From Muricea muricata (lineage: Eukaryota > Cnidaria > Anthozoa > Malacalcyonacea > Plexauridae): a stretch of DNA of 64,000 nt. Positions 50,200 to 63,284 of the stretch are shown in pieces. Position 1 is the first letter of the stretch. Each line of letters starts with the position of its first letter. The notes under the pieces are model-generated. The model saw nothing but the letters and a program-made list of their open reading frames with translations, was not told the origin of the DNA and ran no database searches. The stretch is taken from positions 50,729,744-50,793,743 of the forward strand of contig OY979717.1 in assembly GCA_963855995.1 (NCBI GenBank), read 5' to 3'. The translations under genes and the position numbers were made by a program.

Positions 50200-52379
50200 G
50201 TCTAACAGATTGCAAACATCTCGTGACTTCTCGTTGAATTCTACCGAAGTGGTGAATTGCCGTGATTCAAAGCATCAAAGTCAAGCCACAAACTTTGATT
50301 ACATAATATACTGCTGGCATCAGTTTTACTGGAAATCATTTATCTCTTCTTGAAATTATAACGTAAGTGAAATAAATTTCGAGTGTGTTTTTAAGGTAAA
50401 TGTAAATACAGCAACCTGACTTGAGTGACTTCCGATTTGCATACAATTTTCTAATTGTGTGCAGTTATCATCGGCTATCATGTTATATGAGCAAGTGGCT
50501 CGGTGAAATTTAATTCTGTTTTCTAAAATTGTTCACTGATATTTTGTGACAAAACAAGTTTTTTAGAATTTCGTCATGTTCAGCATAAAACTTGCAAATT
50601 TCAAGATTTATTCATCATTAAAACCTCAGTTTAAGGTTAGGACGTAAGGCATTTACCAGGGTCGAATCCAAGGCGGAATCCATATAAACCTGCTGCCGAA
50701 GATGCGCCAGTCGTTGTTAAACCTCATGCCAAGGTGAGAAGGTGAGCGATGACACAAAGCTGAAAGCAAAGCTATACCTTTCTGGCTTCAAATATGACAC
50801 CAAAAACATCTTGGTTATGATGTACACAGATGTTACCCTGGGGTATTTACCAGCCTACAGAGAATGTCCAGTGCATGCACAAGTTTTTTTGCTGCTTCAC
50901 CTTTGTGTATGCCAATTTACATTTATACCCAATGCATGTGGCTTAGTCCAAGAAATTATGGAAAATGTATATGATAAATACTTGCAAGACTTTATACTAA
51001 ATACATATTTACAACTTCTCAAAACTCAGACACAAACAAAATGTTTGTTTTCGAGATTGACCCATACTGAACATGCAAGCTGAAATTGAGCAATTGCATG
51101 CCAATGAACACTGCCAGAATGTCCTTTCACGTGCAAGATCTCATTGACTTCGGACCTCCTTTGAGGACTGGGGTCTTTAACATACCAGAACTCATTTGAA
51201 GCATGCATTGTGTAGTCTTAGTGAGTAATAAGTATTGTAAAACAGTATACGTAATGTAATGATTCCTTTTATTACTGATATCATTTATACACCCAAGCCA
51301 GCCTTTTAAATCATATTAAGACTTTTATACGTAAACAATTTAAGGAACTCTAACAAAAATTAACATATTTTGCATGTGTTAACAACAATTGCATGTTTGA
51401 TTTACATGAATGTATTCAATAATAGTATATGTACAAAGCCAAAACTGCACATTATGTTACCATGTAAAACCATGCAAGTTTGTTGATATCTTGCAACAAC
51501 TTGACCAACAAGCTGATATCAAGATATGTTTGCATGGCTTGTGATAGGTCTGACAACAGACTTGTTCAAGTTGATTGTCAAAATTTCTTATCCACTGGCT
51601 TATTGCAAGTTGTTTCAACACGTTGTAACAAGAAGCCTTTTATGAATTGCAACTTGATGAAATTGACAATTAAGTGTGGGGCAGGTTGTCGACAAGTTGC
51701 AACAAGCTGGTCAACATGACAACTAGCTTGGTCAACTTGCAACACGTCTGTGACATTTTTGGCTGTGTAGGTCAGTACTGTATATAATTAATTGGTATGG
51801 CTATAGCTCATAAGTATAGGTTATCATTTTAATGTCTTACTCTTTAGCTACCAAGATAATTTTTTGTGATTTTTCAAATTTGCAACATACCACATTCAGT
51901 TGCCTGTAATGGGAGTTTTCTTGCATGTAGGCATACAAAGTTATACATTTTTAGAATCAGCAGAACATAACCTTTAATAATATATATTTAGTTTGATGCT
52001 AGTTATGAAAGTGTGACGTCACAAGTCATGTGAACAATAATGACAATTACAAAAACTATACAAAGAATACTAATTTCTAATTATTTCCACCCAATAAAAT
52101 TTGAATAAATGACAAAATCCAAGTGAATGCAATACAATTTCCACAAATCAACCCCACTGTTGCAATAAAAATTGGCTAACTGCATACTCGGGCTTACATG
52201 CTCTCAAATTTGACCAAGTAATACGACACCACTTTTTGGACTGAAATACAACATTTTTTAATATGGTAATAGTTTACCCAGTTTTTGGTTATTTACACAT
52301 TACTTCTTGTATGATATGATTCAAAACAGGTTTTACAGAGAAATTTGTCACATTTTCCAAAATAATTTGAGTGTCCTTA
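50200..52379. other. Gene-free DNA
   Basis: Begins after the hAT target duplication. ORFs up to 113 codons (50742-51083) show no family likeness. Around 51480-51750 there are repeated CAACTTG/TTGCAAC words, like a low-copy degenerate repeat. Confidence 0.5.
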
Positions 52380-52991
52380 TGCCTCAGTCATTTGTAACCA
52401 CGGCCCCCCACCCTCGGGACATAGCAGGGATGTTCAAAAATATAACGGGGAATTAACGCCATTTAACAGCGCAATATGCCCGTAGTGCCGTGGAATTAAC
52501 TACAAATTTTGACACGGGGGAATCAAACCGGGATTTAACAGCCGGTCTTAAAATGTCGTCCCACAAAACAACTTGTAGAAAAGTATGTGTTTAGATTTTT
52601 AATATGTTTATGTATCCTTAGCAATTCATAAACTTACAGTAGGTATAAATTAAATTAGGTTTTACCTTATTTATTTCAGCAATATTAAAAGATCTATTCG
52701 AAATTTGATATGCATGATTGAACGCAATTTATGAAAACGAGCTTTATATATTTGTTATATTAACTGTTACTATTTTCATGTTATATTGGCGTAATATTTT
52801 TAACACTTCATAAGGTTTTAAATGAATGTGTGAGTGGGTTGATTTGGATATTTTGAGACCCTGCCATACTGGGGGTTTAACAAGTAACTTTGCATCAGGG
52901 GTGGGGAAATTAACAGTTTTTAACACTTGGTTAGTGTTAAGTTCCCCGCTATGTCCCGGGGGGGGGGGCGTGGTTACAAATGACTGAGGCA
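52380..52991. mobile_element. PIF/Harbinger-like MITE
   Basis: TGCCTCAGTCATTTGTAACC at 52380 is mirrored at 52972-52991, and GGGACATAGC/GCTATGTCCC continue the inverted ends. Flanked by TTA on both sides (52377-52379, 52992-52994), a target duplication typical of PIF/Harbinger. 612 bp, non-coding; the interior repeats TTAAC/GTTAA words. Confidence 0.72.
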
Positions 52992-52999
52992 TTATTCTT

Positions 53000-53767
53000 C
53001 CCGTTTATGCCTTTTCTGTGCCCACAACATCGACACCTGCCATGCTTAGGAAGGCGACTCTCAGCCAAATGTTTTCCCTGTAGCCTTGTATCACTATTTA
53101 TTGATCTCCTACCAGGAATTGGTGAGTGAACCTTATTTTCCACTGAAGGATCCTGCAAAAACACCAAAATACTAGTTACAATAACTATCCAGAGATTTGT
53201 ACATCACATCCTGGCTTTGAGCCTGTAGCAAGTGTAAATCCAATACATACAAGTATTGTGCATGAAATAGATCACTGGTATTCTAACTTAGAAATTTATA
53301 CACAATTCCAAACAAAAAAAAAAACACTAAAAAAATACAAACAATGTAAAAATAGTACTTGCTTCATCATCATGGATTAGTTCATCATCATCATCATCAA
53401 GCAAACGATTTGGTCGGTCACATGGGTCTTCTCTCATAAGACATTTGAGTTGTCTGTAAGCTTAATTCTCGCCTCATTTGAATTTGTTGTCGTTTCTAAA
53501 TATTCCTCAGAGCTGGATAATTCATCTTCACTAGAAATCTCACAATCAGATGGCTAAAAGCTCGGGTAGAATTTCACATAATTGCCTTCGGGAAGATGTC
53601 GCCATTTTGTTGATACAAGAGCAAACAACAAATTTTTCAAGCCGTTTTCTGATAACATTTTAGTCACCAAATCCTGTAGAGTGTACTTCATGTAGGACAC
53701 AATTTAAAAAAGTAAGCATCAAAAAACCCGTTTTATCCCTCATATTAAAAAGAAAACCTCTATAAAT
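53000..53767. other. Gene-free DNA between MITEs
   Basis: Contains a short A-run (53307-53335) and a CATCAT simple repeat (about 53363-53400). No coding signal seen. Ends in the CTATAAAT duplication (53760-53767). Confidence 0.5.
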
Positions 53768-54320
53768 CAGGGTTGGTAGTTTGGCCTATTAGAGGCCAAA
53801 TAACTCGATTTTGGCTTCTTTTTTTCTCGCTTGGCCTCGAAAAAAAAGTTTGGCCTTTTAGCTACTTTTTGGCCTCTTCTTACTTCATACTAATTTTTGG
53901 AAAGATTTTTCGATTTTAGTTTGATTATAGATGTTTAATCATCATAATAATGTAGGTATAATAATTGTGATATCAAATACATTTAGTATTCATTAGGATC
54001 ATTTAGTATTCATTAGGATCATTTAATATTCATGAGGACGTTTAGTATTCATGACATAAATTAGTTGTGCTTTTAACCAATTGTAATGCTGGTATACCAG
54101 CCAATAGGAAAAATCGAAAAAGACAATTAGAAGCTAAGAGCGGTTTTTTTTTGCATGAGAGGTCCGAAAATTGCGATAAATTTGGCCTTTTTAGCATTTT
54201 TTTGGCCACTTTGTAATTGGGCCAAAATTGGCCAAATTGTAGTTTGGCCTCTTTTGGTAGATTTTGGCTTTTTTGGGTAACTATTTGGCTCCAAGCATGC
54301 GCGAGGGCCTACCAACCCTG
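53768..54320. mobile_element. hAT-like MITE with CAGGGTTGGTAG ends
   Basis: CAGGGTTGGTAG at 53768 and CTACCAACCCTG ending at 54320, with a perfect 8-bp duplication, CTATAAAT (53760-53767, 54321-54328). 553 bp, made largely of TTTGGCC/GGCCAAA words. Size, ends and duplication fit hAT. Non-coding. Confidence 0.85.
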
Positions 54321-54749
54321 CTATAAATCCCAGCAGGGTCGTTAACGAACCTTTTGGTAGCAAAAGAGTAGTTAAAATCATTTGTAAAAAATGTTACAAA
54401 TAGGGACAAAATGTGTGTCATGTGTCAAAGGCTTTTTGACCATGTAAATTGGGGGTTTTTTGACATTACATTCAAAACACATTTGACACATAAATTTGGC
54501 AAAGAAAATTTGGTCTGTAAAAGGAGCCTTGTTTATTTATAACCTATTGTACAAATGGAATTTGGCATTTTCAGTTTAAAAATAACTGGTTAGCTAGTTG
54601 CATGTATTACAGCAGGAGTGATGGCTGGCATTATAATGCACTTGCCAAAAGTTGACCTTTTTGGTAACTGTAGTGGGGGAGCTGTATTATTGTATTAGGG
54701 AAAAAACAGACTTTGAGAGAGCTTAGGCTTATATTAGCTGGCTGTTATA

Positions 54750-55116
54750 CAGGGTGTCCCAAAAAACCCCAAAAACTATTGAAAATGATCTATTGTTAGA
54801 ATTTCAATGCCTAGCACTAAATTGAAGCCACGAGTGGATAAAGTATTGACATAACCGTCATAATTAATAGTAATACTCAGTGTTAACCATTTTTATGCCA
54901 GACAAAAAACTAAACCTACGAGTGCATATTAAAAATGCAATCAAATTTTATGCATGGGTTATTTGATTTAGAGAAAACAATTTACAAATGTAACTTCCCA
55001 TGAGCAAAACAAACGTACCTTACAAAGATATTTTAATTTTTTAACCAGTGCTAGAGCATTCAAATGTTAACAATAGATCATTTTCAATAGTTTTTTGGGG
55101 TTTTTGGGACACCCTG
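54750..55116. mobile_element. Tc1/mariner-like MITE
   Basis: Starts CAGGGTGTCCCAAAAAACCC and ends with the reverse complement. TA duplications lie at 54748-54749 and 55117-55118. The inverted repeats are about 48 bp and include ACTATTGAAAATGATCTATT. 367 bp, non-coding. Confidence 0.85.
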
Positions 55117-55119
55117 TAG

Positions 55120-56990
55120 TTCAAATCCTAGTTAATTACATTCTTTTGTTACCATTTTTCTGATATGCCCGTAAAGCCATTCCGAGAAATTTGTGGGCCC
55201 TGGGGCAAAAATCATCTTGGGGGGGGGGTTATTTTCCCTTTGGACATGTACTTGCCTTTTTATTTTCATCAATTAAGTCATTATTTTTGGGCGCCTAGAG
55301 CTGCTAGGCCAGGGGCAAATTCTCCCCACCCCCTCCCTCTGAATGCCACTGTTACCCAGTAGGTAGTCATGTTCAAACCCAGAATATTAAGTGAGTAATA
55401 TAAATTATTATTTATTGAAAATGTTTTAGGAGTTTTGATTGGCTTAGAGCCAAAGGTGAAATCGTCATATCCGCTTGGTAGTTGCCCAAATTTGGGGTTG
55501 AAAATAAATATACGACATTATGAGTCATTTCGTCGAATATTGAAAACAAATATACGACATTATGACTCAATTCGTCATATATTGAAATAAGATATGATGT
55601 CACGCTATAATTTATGCGGCTTTTGGTGTCTTCTTACTTACAAAGCAAGCGTTTAAACTGAGTTTAAAATATTTAAAAAAATAATAAAACAGTTATTGAA
55701 TTCGGTTCTCGCAGGATATGAGGAATTATTAAGGCCTCGGTTTGTGTTGTCCGAATCAGTGACAGTCCCGAAAATGATTGTTGTGAAAATGCGAAGTTCG
55801 ATTATCGAATCAGGAGTCGGAGAAATGGACCACAGCGCTATTGGTTTTCGTATTTGTGTAATATACCCAGTGAGCTCTAAGTATACTGGAACGATATGAT
55901 TACTGGGTGAAGCCGGCGCGCGACAAAGCCAGTGACAAAACAACATTCAAAAGGACTCGGGAGAGTTTTCAAGGAGCGAGGAATTGACAAGAAGTTTGTT
56001 TTCGAGCTAAAATTTGCATGCAAACTTTTATGTCTGCGATATCAACTTCATACGTTAACTAATTCTGACAGTCCTGCATCTATCTTTAGCTATATTTAAG
56101 AGGTATTGTGTTTATATTATGCGAAAATTACAGAAGTACAAACGTGCCACTTTGAACTTTTGCATTTCAAAATATGCTGTAAAATGCTATGCTAAAATGC
56201 TTGTTTTGTATAGAACGCTTGATATTCATGATAATTTTGAGTTTTTAGTCGCTGCTTCAACCCCCCAACCCCCAAAAATGAAGTTTTTGTATGTGGTACT
56301 AGTCTGCTTCACACCTTTTCGCAGGTCATCATAAGCAATTGAAACATGGCTACAAAACAAAGATTTACAATCGGCATATGAACGGTTAGGAACAAGTCGT
56401 TTCAACTGGAAAATCAGTTCGTAGACGTATCTACTGTTCTTCTACATAAATTGTGTTACAATATCTCCCATGTGTATCTAGTAAATCTCATAACTCAGAA
56501 AAAACAAATTTTTTGGGGCGGCTTTTTCTAAATTTTTGCTTTCTCTCTGTGTTATTTCAATGGTTATTTTTTTAGATTATTGTGAAAACGTTTACAAAAA
56601 ATGACCTTAAAGATAAAAAGGGAAGTGTAAGAGAAGTTTTAAGGTAAAAAATTTATTGACATAAAAAGAGTATTTTTCGAAAAAAAAATTACAGAAAGGG
56701 ACTGGCACTACCTACAAAGCACGGCTTCAAATCCCCCCCCTGAGTTATTGTTCCTGTATACTTAGTGTTCACTGAATATACCTAACTTAAACATAAAGTA
56801 AAAAACTTGATATTCAGTACTTTATGTAATATCGGCACCTCCGAGGGGAGTTAACCCTATTCAGATATTTTTTTCAAGGCATTCTTTGCGGCTTTTCTAC
56901 TTCCGATCTATAATTCCGGTTATTGTACTTCTCCATTCTCCGACTTCTTTCTGTTTTGGGAATTATGTCTGCTCGCACCTCAAGCGGGTT
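55120..56990. other. Gene-free DNA
   Basis: No recognisable gene. A two-copy direct repeat around AATATACGACATTATGA lies at about 55507-55590, along with short C- or G-runs (55221, 56737). Later ORFs (for example 56119-56334) have no family signal. Confidence 0.5.
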
Positions 56991-59074
56991 TAGTCTCGCA
57001 ATGAGTCTGTTTGTTTGGACCGTTGACGTACGTAGGCTTGCTGCTCAGATGTGGCCGTCGTTTCCCTAAATCAGATCTACTATCACCGCGAGCTTCCATT
57101 TTATCCTTGGATTATCGTCGTCAATTAAATAAGACTATTTCTCCAACTCGGATTGTTTGATCGTTTCTCCCAGTCGTTCTATGAAATTCTCGAAGAGAAG
57201 TTGGATATTCAGCTTTCCATATTGACCAAAAATGTTGGAGGATAAGCGCCTGGATTTTGGCTTTTCTTTTTACTACAGAAACGTTCCCAAAGTTGGGATG
57301 GTTGATTTCATTGTCTTCGCGATGCGAAAGTAGAACGGAAGTAATTTGATGCAGATGCAGAGGTGTGAGGCGTTCCTTGTCTTTGATGTCACTAGACACA
57401 TAGGTAAGCGGGCGGTCGTTCAACGCGGCTTCAATTTCAATAACAATCGTTCGGAGACTTGCAAGATTAACATGTGTGCGTCCTAGTACTTTCTTGAGAA
57501 CTGTTTTCGTCAAACCGATAAGTCTCTCCCAAAGCCCTCTATGTCATGGGCCACGTTTTGGGATAAAGTGCCAATCTACTCCTCGTCGACTCAATGATTG
57601 TCTCAGCGACGTGAAATGAAAGAGTTGTTTCAGTCCCTCCGTGGCCGCTAAATATCTGGTGGCGTTATCGGTGACCATTTTTTTGTGGTAGAGACTTTTT
57701 ACTTGCGCATCTGCGGAATGCGCTGAGAAATGTTTCGTCAGAGATCCTCAACGATTTTCAAATGTACAGCTCTTGTAGCCGCACAAGTAAATAGGCAAAT
57801 GTAAACCTTTTCCTCTTTAGTAGATGTTTTCACGAACAGAGCACCTGTAAAGTCTACGCCCGTTACTGAGAATGGTGTTGCGTCATGAACACGCCATTTT
57901 AGTAGAGGCGCTGGATCCGGAATTGCATAGGGTTTCTCACCTTGTTTTAGACAGGTGACACATTTGCGCAACAGTTTCTTGATTGCTTGTCTTGGTCTTA
58001 GTATCCAAAATCTGTCACGAAGGGCAATTAGAGTTGAATTAACGCCAGAATGCAGTTGAGCAGTGTGTATAGAGCGGGTGATTAAGGCGGTGAAAGGGTG
58101 ATTTACAGGTAGCAGTATGGAGACTTGGCTGACTCGTTGATGGGAGCGTTGTGGATTTGCCCCCATAGCCCATAATGCGGTGTTAGTAAAGAAATAATCT
58201 TAGGTGTTTCACCAGCTAAAGGTTGGCGAGGACTGTTCTTTGTGGTTAGGTTAAAAAGCTCAGCAGGGTAGGATGTTTGTTGGCAAGATTTATCCAAAGA
58301 TTCTCCACTGGTGTCAGATTGGCATCAGAAACAGTCAATGTTCCAGTTCATTTAGGGGATCGCTGGGTGAGGTTATTAATAAATCGTTGAACGTACACAG
58401 TGACGTGGAACAGCGTACTCAGAAGTATGTCTCGAAGTATTAATGACGTTGTGTATGCCATTGTCAGCAGGGGTCAAAGCGATTTCCGTTTGGATCGGTA
58501 AATTCTCATGTATGTGCTGCTCAGCTTCAATGATCAGTGCGGTTGTTGGTGCCCAGGTAGGCCACTGACCAACCGGTAATGTGAGCCATGGTGGTCCATT
58601 GTTCCACAGCGAGAATGAATGCATTTGGCTTTTTGTGATGCTACGCGTCAGGAAATCAGCAGGATTGTCGTAGTAGTACTAGTAGTGCCAGATGTGCGAC
58701 GGGAATATTTCAGTTTTTTACGACTGTTTAGCCAATGTAACACGATTTGGCTATTGGACGATAGGTGAACTTCTAGTGCTTCATAACCACTGTTGATTGC
58801 GTTTTTAACGAATGACGCTAGACGTGCGCCGATTAATGCTGCCATCAGCTCTAATTGAGACAGTGTCAATGTTTTGATAGGAGCAACACGGTGTTTTGCC
58901 ATAACAAAGGAAATTTTTGAATTATGTAGGATATAGGCAACTGCGCCGTATGCTCGCTTACTAGCATAAACGAAAACGTGGAGGTGTGGTGCATTTTAGG
59001 AAGCAGTGAAAATGAGTGGTAGCGGCGTGCTATGCTGGTTTGTTGTGCGTCTTCTAGATCCTTGGCTATCTATA

Positions 59075-60215
59075 CTCCACTAAAAATAAATAGGGCGGTA
59101 AGCAAGAGTTCGTACTGACCTCAAATTACTTGCAAACTTTAGAGACACAATACTGTTTGGTTACGGGGAAAATGCTTCTCATATTTTGTAATTTTCTTTA
59201 TTTCTCGACGCCATATTGTTTTTCTCTAGTGGACGCGTATGGCTAACAAGGTCAGCGGACTGAGTGCTTTCCCTCCGAAGCGCGAACTTTAAAAACTTCC
59301 TTAGGTATATGTAAGTATTTGTCTTTTATTGAGTAAATTAAGTAAATATGCCATTGTATCAAAGAGTACAAACGGCGCCTGGAGAAAAACGAAGGAGAAA
59401 CTACCTGAAATCCAGGGTTATTTGTAATGCATTGATATGGTGCTTGTGGATGTAGTTTATCCTACACTTCTGCATGCGCATTCTTGTTTATAATTTCCAT
59501 AACGTTTTGACAGCAAAACACTCAATATTTCTGTCCATTATTTGGCAGCTTTCACGTGTGCACCTATGTATGATCGATAAATCGCGTTTTGTTTAGTATT
59601 TTAAACACTGTCTTAGCAAGTAATGGTTTGATGTTCGGTAGTGGAACGAAAACAGTAAATATGTAAAAACTTACCTGTTCAGTTTGCCTAAACGGACATT
59701 GAAATTGTCATTTGTGCCAGTTGAACTATCTGCATCTTCACTACTCGCATCTTCCTCACTTGATGTGTAGGAGTCGCGTCTTGGTTGAAATTGATATCCT
59801 TGAATTCCTTCGACCAATTCACCATTCACGGGAAAAGCATTTAGATGTTCACTCGATGAACTGCAATCGTCAGAACTTGAAAAACTGTCGGAACGCATTG
59901 CAAAAAATCGGTAGGAACTATTGTTTTGTAAAAATTCGTATTTGTTAACGTGTTGTTTGTTGATTTGTTCAAATGATTTGTTGCACTTTGAGCGCTTAAT
60001 GACGTAATTTTGTGGACAATCTGCTGACCTTTGCTATTCATACACGTCTGCTTGAGAACAACAATATGGCGTCGAGAGAAAAAGAAAATTACAAAATATG
60101 AGAAGCAATTTCTCCGTAACTACACAGAATTATGTCTTTATAGTTTGCAAGTAACTTAAGGTCAGTACAACCTCTTGTTTACTGCCCCATTTATTTTTAG
60201 TGCAGTATCCCTTTA
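59075..60215. mobile_element. Non-autonomous DNA element carrying one exon, inserted in the BEL/Pao relic
   Basis: Inverted ends of about 140 bp. Left is CACTAAAAATAAATAGGG... through GCGTACTGACC-type and TTTCTCGACGCCATATTG (to about 59218); right is CAATATGGCGTCGAGAGAAA (60063) to CATTTATTTTTAGTGCAG (60204). The sequence CAGTATCCCTTTAA outside the right end may be part of the terminus. The interior holds a 5' exon at 59675-59898. Exact ends and target duplication unresolved. Confidence 0.65.
59675..59898 (-). CDS. First exon of a P2X7-intracellular-domain-like gene, stranded in a transposon
   Basis: ATG 59898 to a consensus donor, AACAG/GTAAGT, at 59675. It encodes a Ser/Asp-rich start (RSDSFSSSDDCSSSSEHLN), then GIQGYQFQP and an acidic SSEEDASSEDADSS stretch ending NVRLGKLNR. 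The G-PY-FEP plus acidic plus RLG pattern is the N-terminus of a multicopy cnidarian family whose next exon carries a Cys-rich P2X7 C-terminal-like domain. That exon is not present here, so this is a fragment carried by the element. Confidence 0.45.
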
Positions 60216-60731
60216 AACCATTTTTGTATGTTTTACTTGCTCGTTGAGGGGTTCGTCCCAATCGAGGGATAGTTTCCACAATTGTTGCATGAAAATCTTG
60301 GCGCGGATGGTCACCGGAGCTAAAATCCCAAGAGGGTCAAAGATACTTGAGGATTGCTGTGGAACTTCGCGCTTCGTGACGAAGTCGCACTAGACGAACA
60401 GGATAAGCTATTTTTGTCATTAATAGTTCCTCACAAGCCTGTAACTTCCGCAACTTTGGCTAGGTGAATAAAGTCCTAACTACAATTAGCAGCAGTAGAT
60501 ACCTTGATTTTTCCGCCCACTCTCTTCGAGGAGCTTGAATCACGACAGCATTTAATCAGGGTGTTTCTCTGTCAGACATTTTGCAAATGGCGAATTGGTC
60601 TCAAGACAATACTTTTACACGTCTCCACTACAAGCCTCAATTTAACACTGTTTCTGTTAATGCAGTATTAACAGTGGACCCTTCGTAATGGTTAGTAGGC
60701 TTTGAAGGCGCATTGTTAAATTTAGTCGAGT

Positions 60732-61156
60732 ATCTTGAAATATAATTTAAGATTATGCAACTATGTGTAGCAGATGCAGTATAATATTAATTATATGAAA
60801 CACACGAGAGAGATTTAACAGTGCATTCCCCACCTCTGTTTTTCTTTTCCCTTCCCTGGCTGCATTTTTATTTGTTTCATGTAGATCGTTCACGAAAAAG
60901 GACGGTGCCAGGGCGGTGGACGGTGCAGAAGGTGCCAGCGTAAAGTGTAGTGTAAAGCTCACGCTTAATGGACGCTATATGTTGTAGTTTTTCTAGTTGT
61001 TTTACTTTTGTTTTTAATTAATTTCGCTGTATTTTTGGTATTTGGAGTGAATAAATAAAGACAATGCATTGTTAAATCTTGTCTCGTGTGTTTCATATAA
61101 TTAATATTCTGCTGCATCTGCTACACTGACTTGCATAATCTAAAATTATTTCTTCA
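60732..61156. mobile_element. MITE with about 90-bp inverted ends
   Basis: The left part (GATTATGCAACTATGTGTAG, CAGATGCAGTATAATATTAA, TATGAAACACACGAGA) is mirrored on the right at 61063-61150. The interior encodes nothing recognisable. It sits about 150 bp upstream of the second MRH gene, so it may touch its promoter. Confidence 0.7.
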
Positions 61157-61305
61157 AACTTCAGTCATACGACTGCTTAGACATGCGTTACATCCGTCCT
61201 GCATGGCCCACTGCCTCCCCCCTAAAATGTTCGTTACTTTTTTTGTATTCATTTCGTTTTCAGAACTTACTGGTTATTAGTCTTGGTAAAGTCGAGTATA
61301 CAGTC

Positions 61306-63284
61306 ATGGCCACTTTAAAAGTATCAAGTTATCTCTTGGTTTCTTTGTGTTTTTTGTCCCTAAAAACTGCGCTTGGTCTCTCCAGCAATGCTTTTGTTTG
61401 CAAAGTAAGCGACTGCGGATGTCAATGTACTAATTCCAGCGTGACAATTCAAATAACAATGAAAAATATAACAAAGTAAGTGATAGTATAATATCTCTCA
61501 CAGTTTGGTTTTACTTGAAACTTGTTTATTCGAGCCCATCTTTTGCACCACTACAGGTTTCATGTTGATCCAAAAACAAGTTTTTTTGCCTACGATGTCG
61601 ATCCTTGTCATGAGTTTTCAGACGGAGTTTACTGCTCGAATGTCACTGTAAGTATACACAAACAGCAGAGTTCAGAATTAATATCTGCAGTGATTAAGAT
61701 TGGCACAATTGTCCTGAGCAGCAACAAAACTCTGTTCAAGATAGTGGTTTAAAAACCGAAATTAATTGCTACCAAAATCAGTAGTGTTAAGAGCGCGACT
61801 TGGAATTCAAAACCTCAAACGCACAAAACCATTTGATGAATTGTTTTCAAAATTCGTTGAAGTCACATGTCCAAAAGAGTCGATCATTTTGGTAGTAATT
61901 CTTTGTTCTCAGCACGGCGGATATAAATCTTAATCCAAGCTCAATGATAGCGATCGGCCACCAAACCGTAACCAACGTTCTATTTGTCATGTTTTAACTT
62001 AATGGATTAAAGATTTAAAGAATTGATTAGATTTGGATTTAGATTTAATTTCGCGTACTAAGAACTTGAAATTATTGCCATGATTTTCACATCTTGGTGA
62101 CGTAACTCTGTTGTTGTCGATGCATGAGTCATTTGTCACGCTATAGTAGGAAAATTCTCGTGCGAAGTTTGTACAGTATTATTGGTTTAATACATTTCCG
62201 ATATTAAACAGATGATGTACTCAACGTAATTGTAGAATCCTTCAAGATCGCTGATAGTTATCTCACTTAAAGTCTTATATACTGCGACATTAATGTTGTA
62301 TATAAGGATATTGCAAAACTCATAGCGATGTAAAATATCTTCCTTTGTTTTCACTTAATAGCGTCTGCAAGTAGTTGGTATTTTATCATTTTATGGGCTG
62401 ATGTGTTGAAAATACCTCGGAAAATGCTCTCCGAGTTTTGCAGTTCGAATTTACACTTGTTGGATTCGCTATCATATAAAGCCAGTCAACGCGCCAAGAA
62501 ACAAAAGCCAAAACGTTCTCATTGTTAACATGACAATGTGTCCCCCAAAAAGGGCTACTGTTTTACTTCTTTTTTGTCATAGACGGCCTATCATTCTTTT
62601 GAGTACTCATAAGTATGAGATCAGGTGGTGCAAGTTGAGACTTATTCCCAATCACTTGTTGCTGAGGCCCTATTGTTAATGACATTACTTGAAACTTTGT
62701 ATCTCCATCCGAGCGTTCATAATGAAGTTTGTCTGTTGGAGGGATGCCCGTAGCGACGTTCTCCTTTGATTGATATTGTGTCGACAATAACTGATCGCAG
62801 GTCATTTGATAAAGCCTTCCCTTCAACGAAGCGTCTGCCGTGTGGTTTCGTGCAAAAAGCTAAAAACACCTAAATGTCATGACTCGTGCATTGTCAAACA
62901 AATAAAGTCTCGTGACCAAAATAATCAACTTTTTTGGCCACGTGACCTCAACGCATTTTGAAACGATTAATTAAATGAGTTCCAAGTCCGGCTGCTAACA
63001 CTTCACTGATTTCGGTAATAAGTGATTTAAGTTCCCAAACCAGCCTTTTAATTAGCCTTGTCACCAGGCGCTTTGAAAAACTATGAGTGTAAACGGACGA
63101 GATATTGAAATAGGATTCAGATGATGACGGTGATAGGAGCTTTTCTTTTTCAGATGTGTCAAACAAGCAGGGTCTATGGTAATTTTCCTATTGCAACGCA
63201 TGAAATAGAAAATTGCGGTCCATTTGTTGACGACAAAACACCGATTACAGTAACGTATGCTAAAGTAAACGGACCAAAGCTATA
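61306..63284 (+). CDS. Host MRH-domain (mannose-6-phosphate-receptor-like) gene B, exons 1-3
   Basis: Exon 1, 61306-61475, encodes a signal peptide (MATLKVSSYLLVSLCFLSL) and a Cys-rich start (VCKVSDCGCQC). Exon 2 is 61557-61647 (91 nt: DPCHEFSDGVYCSNVT). Exon 3 is 63154-63284 (131 nt: MCQTSRVYGNFPIATHEIE). Donors are GTAAGT, GTAAGT and GTATGT; acceptors TACAG and TTTTTCAG. Phases 2, 0, 2. The two internal exon lengths equal those of gene A, proving paralogy. The fourth exon (Arg- and Cys-containing block) should lie to the right, beyond the window. Secretory or lysosomal glycan-binding protein by family. Intron 2 (1.5 kb) contains no other gene that I recognise. Confidence 0.78.

Larger units (their letters stand above)
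56990..60420 (-). mobile_element. BEL/Pao LTR-retrotransposon relic (RT/RNase H to integrase)
   Basis: Reading leftward: FDPLGILAPVTIRAKIFMQQ and LDWDEPLNE (near 60350-60250), the conserved junction after the reverse transcriptase in BEL/Pao. It is then broken by an inserted element at 59075-60215. RNase H pieces (TLSQLELMAALIGARLASFV, near 58860) follow, then an integrase with HHCC finger (HTAQLHSG...CVTC) and FSVTGVDFTGALFV (near 57900), and the integrase C-terminal domain (ALNDRPLTYVSSD, near 57420; RVGEIVLFN, 57121). Stops and frameshifts throughout; no LTRs recognised. Confidence 0.82.

Noticed and set aside
50742..51083. 113-codon forward ORF
   Set aside because: No recognisable family, low-complexity hydrophobic content and no regulatory context; left unannotated.
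62563..62826. Reverse-strand 87-codon ORF in intron 2 of MRH gene B
   Set aside because: No domain, no splice or promoter support; expected by chance at this length.
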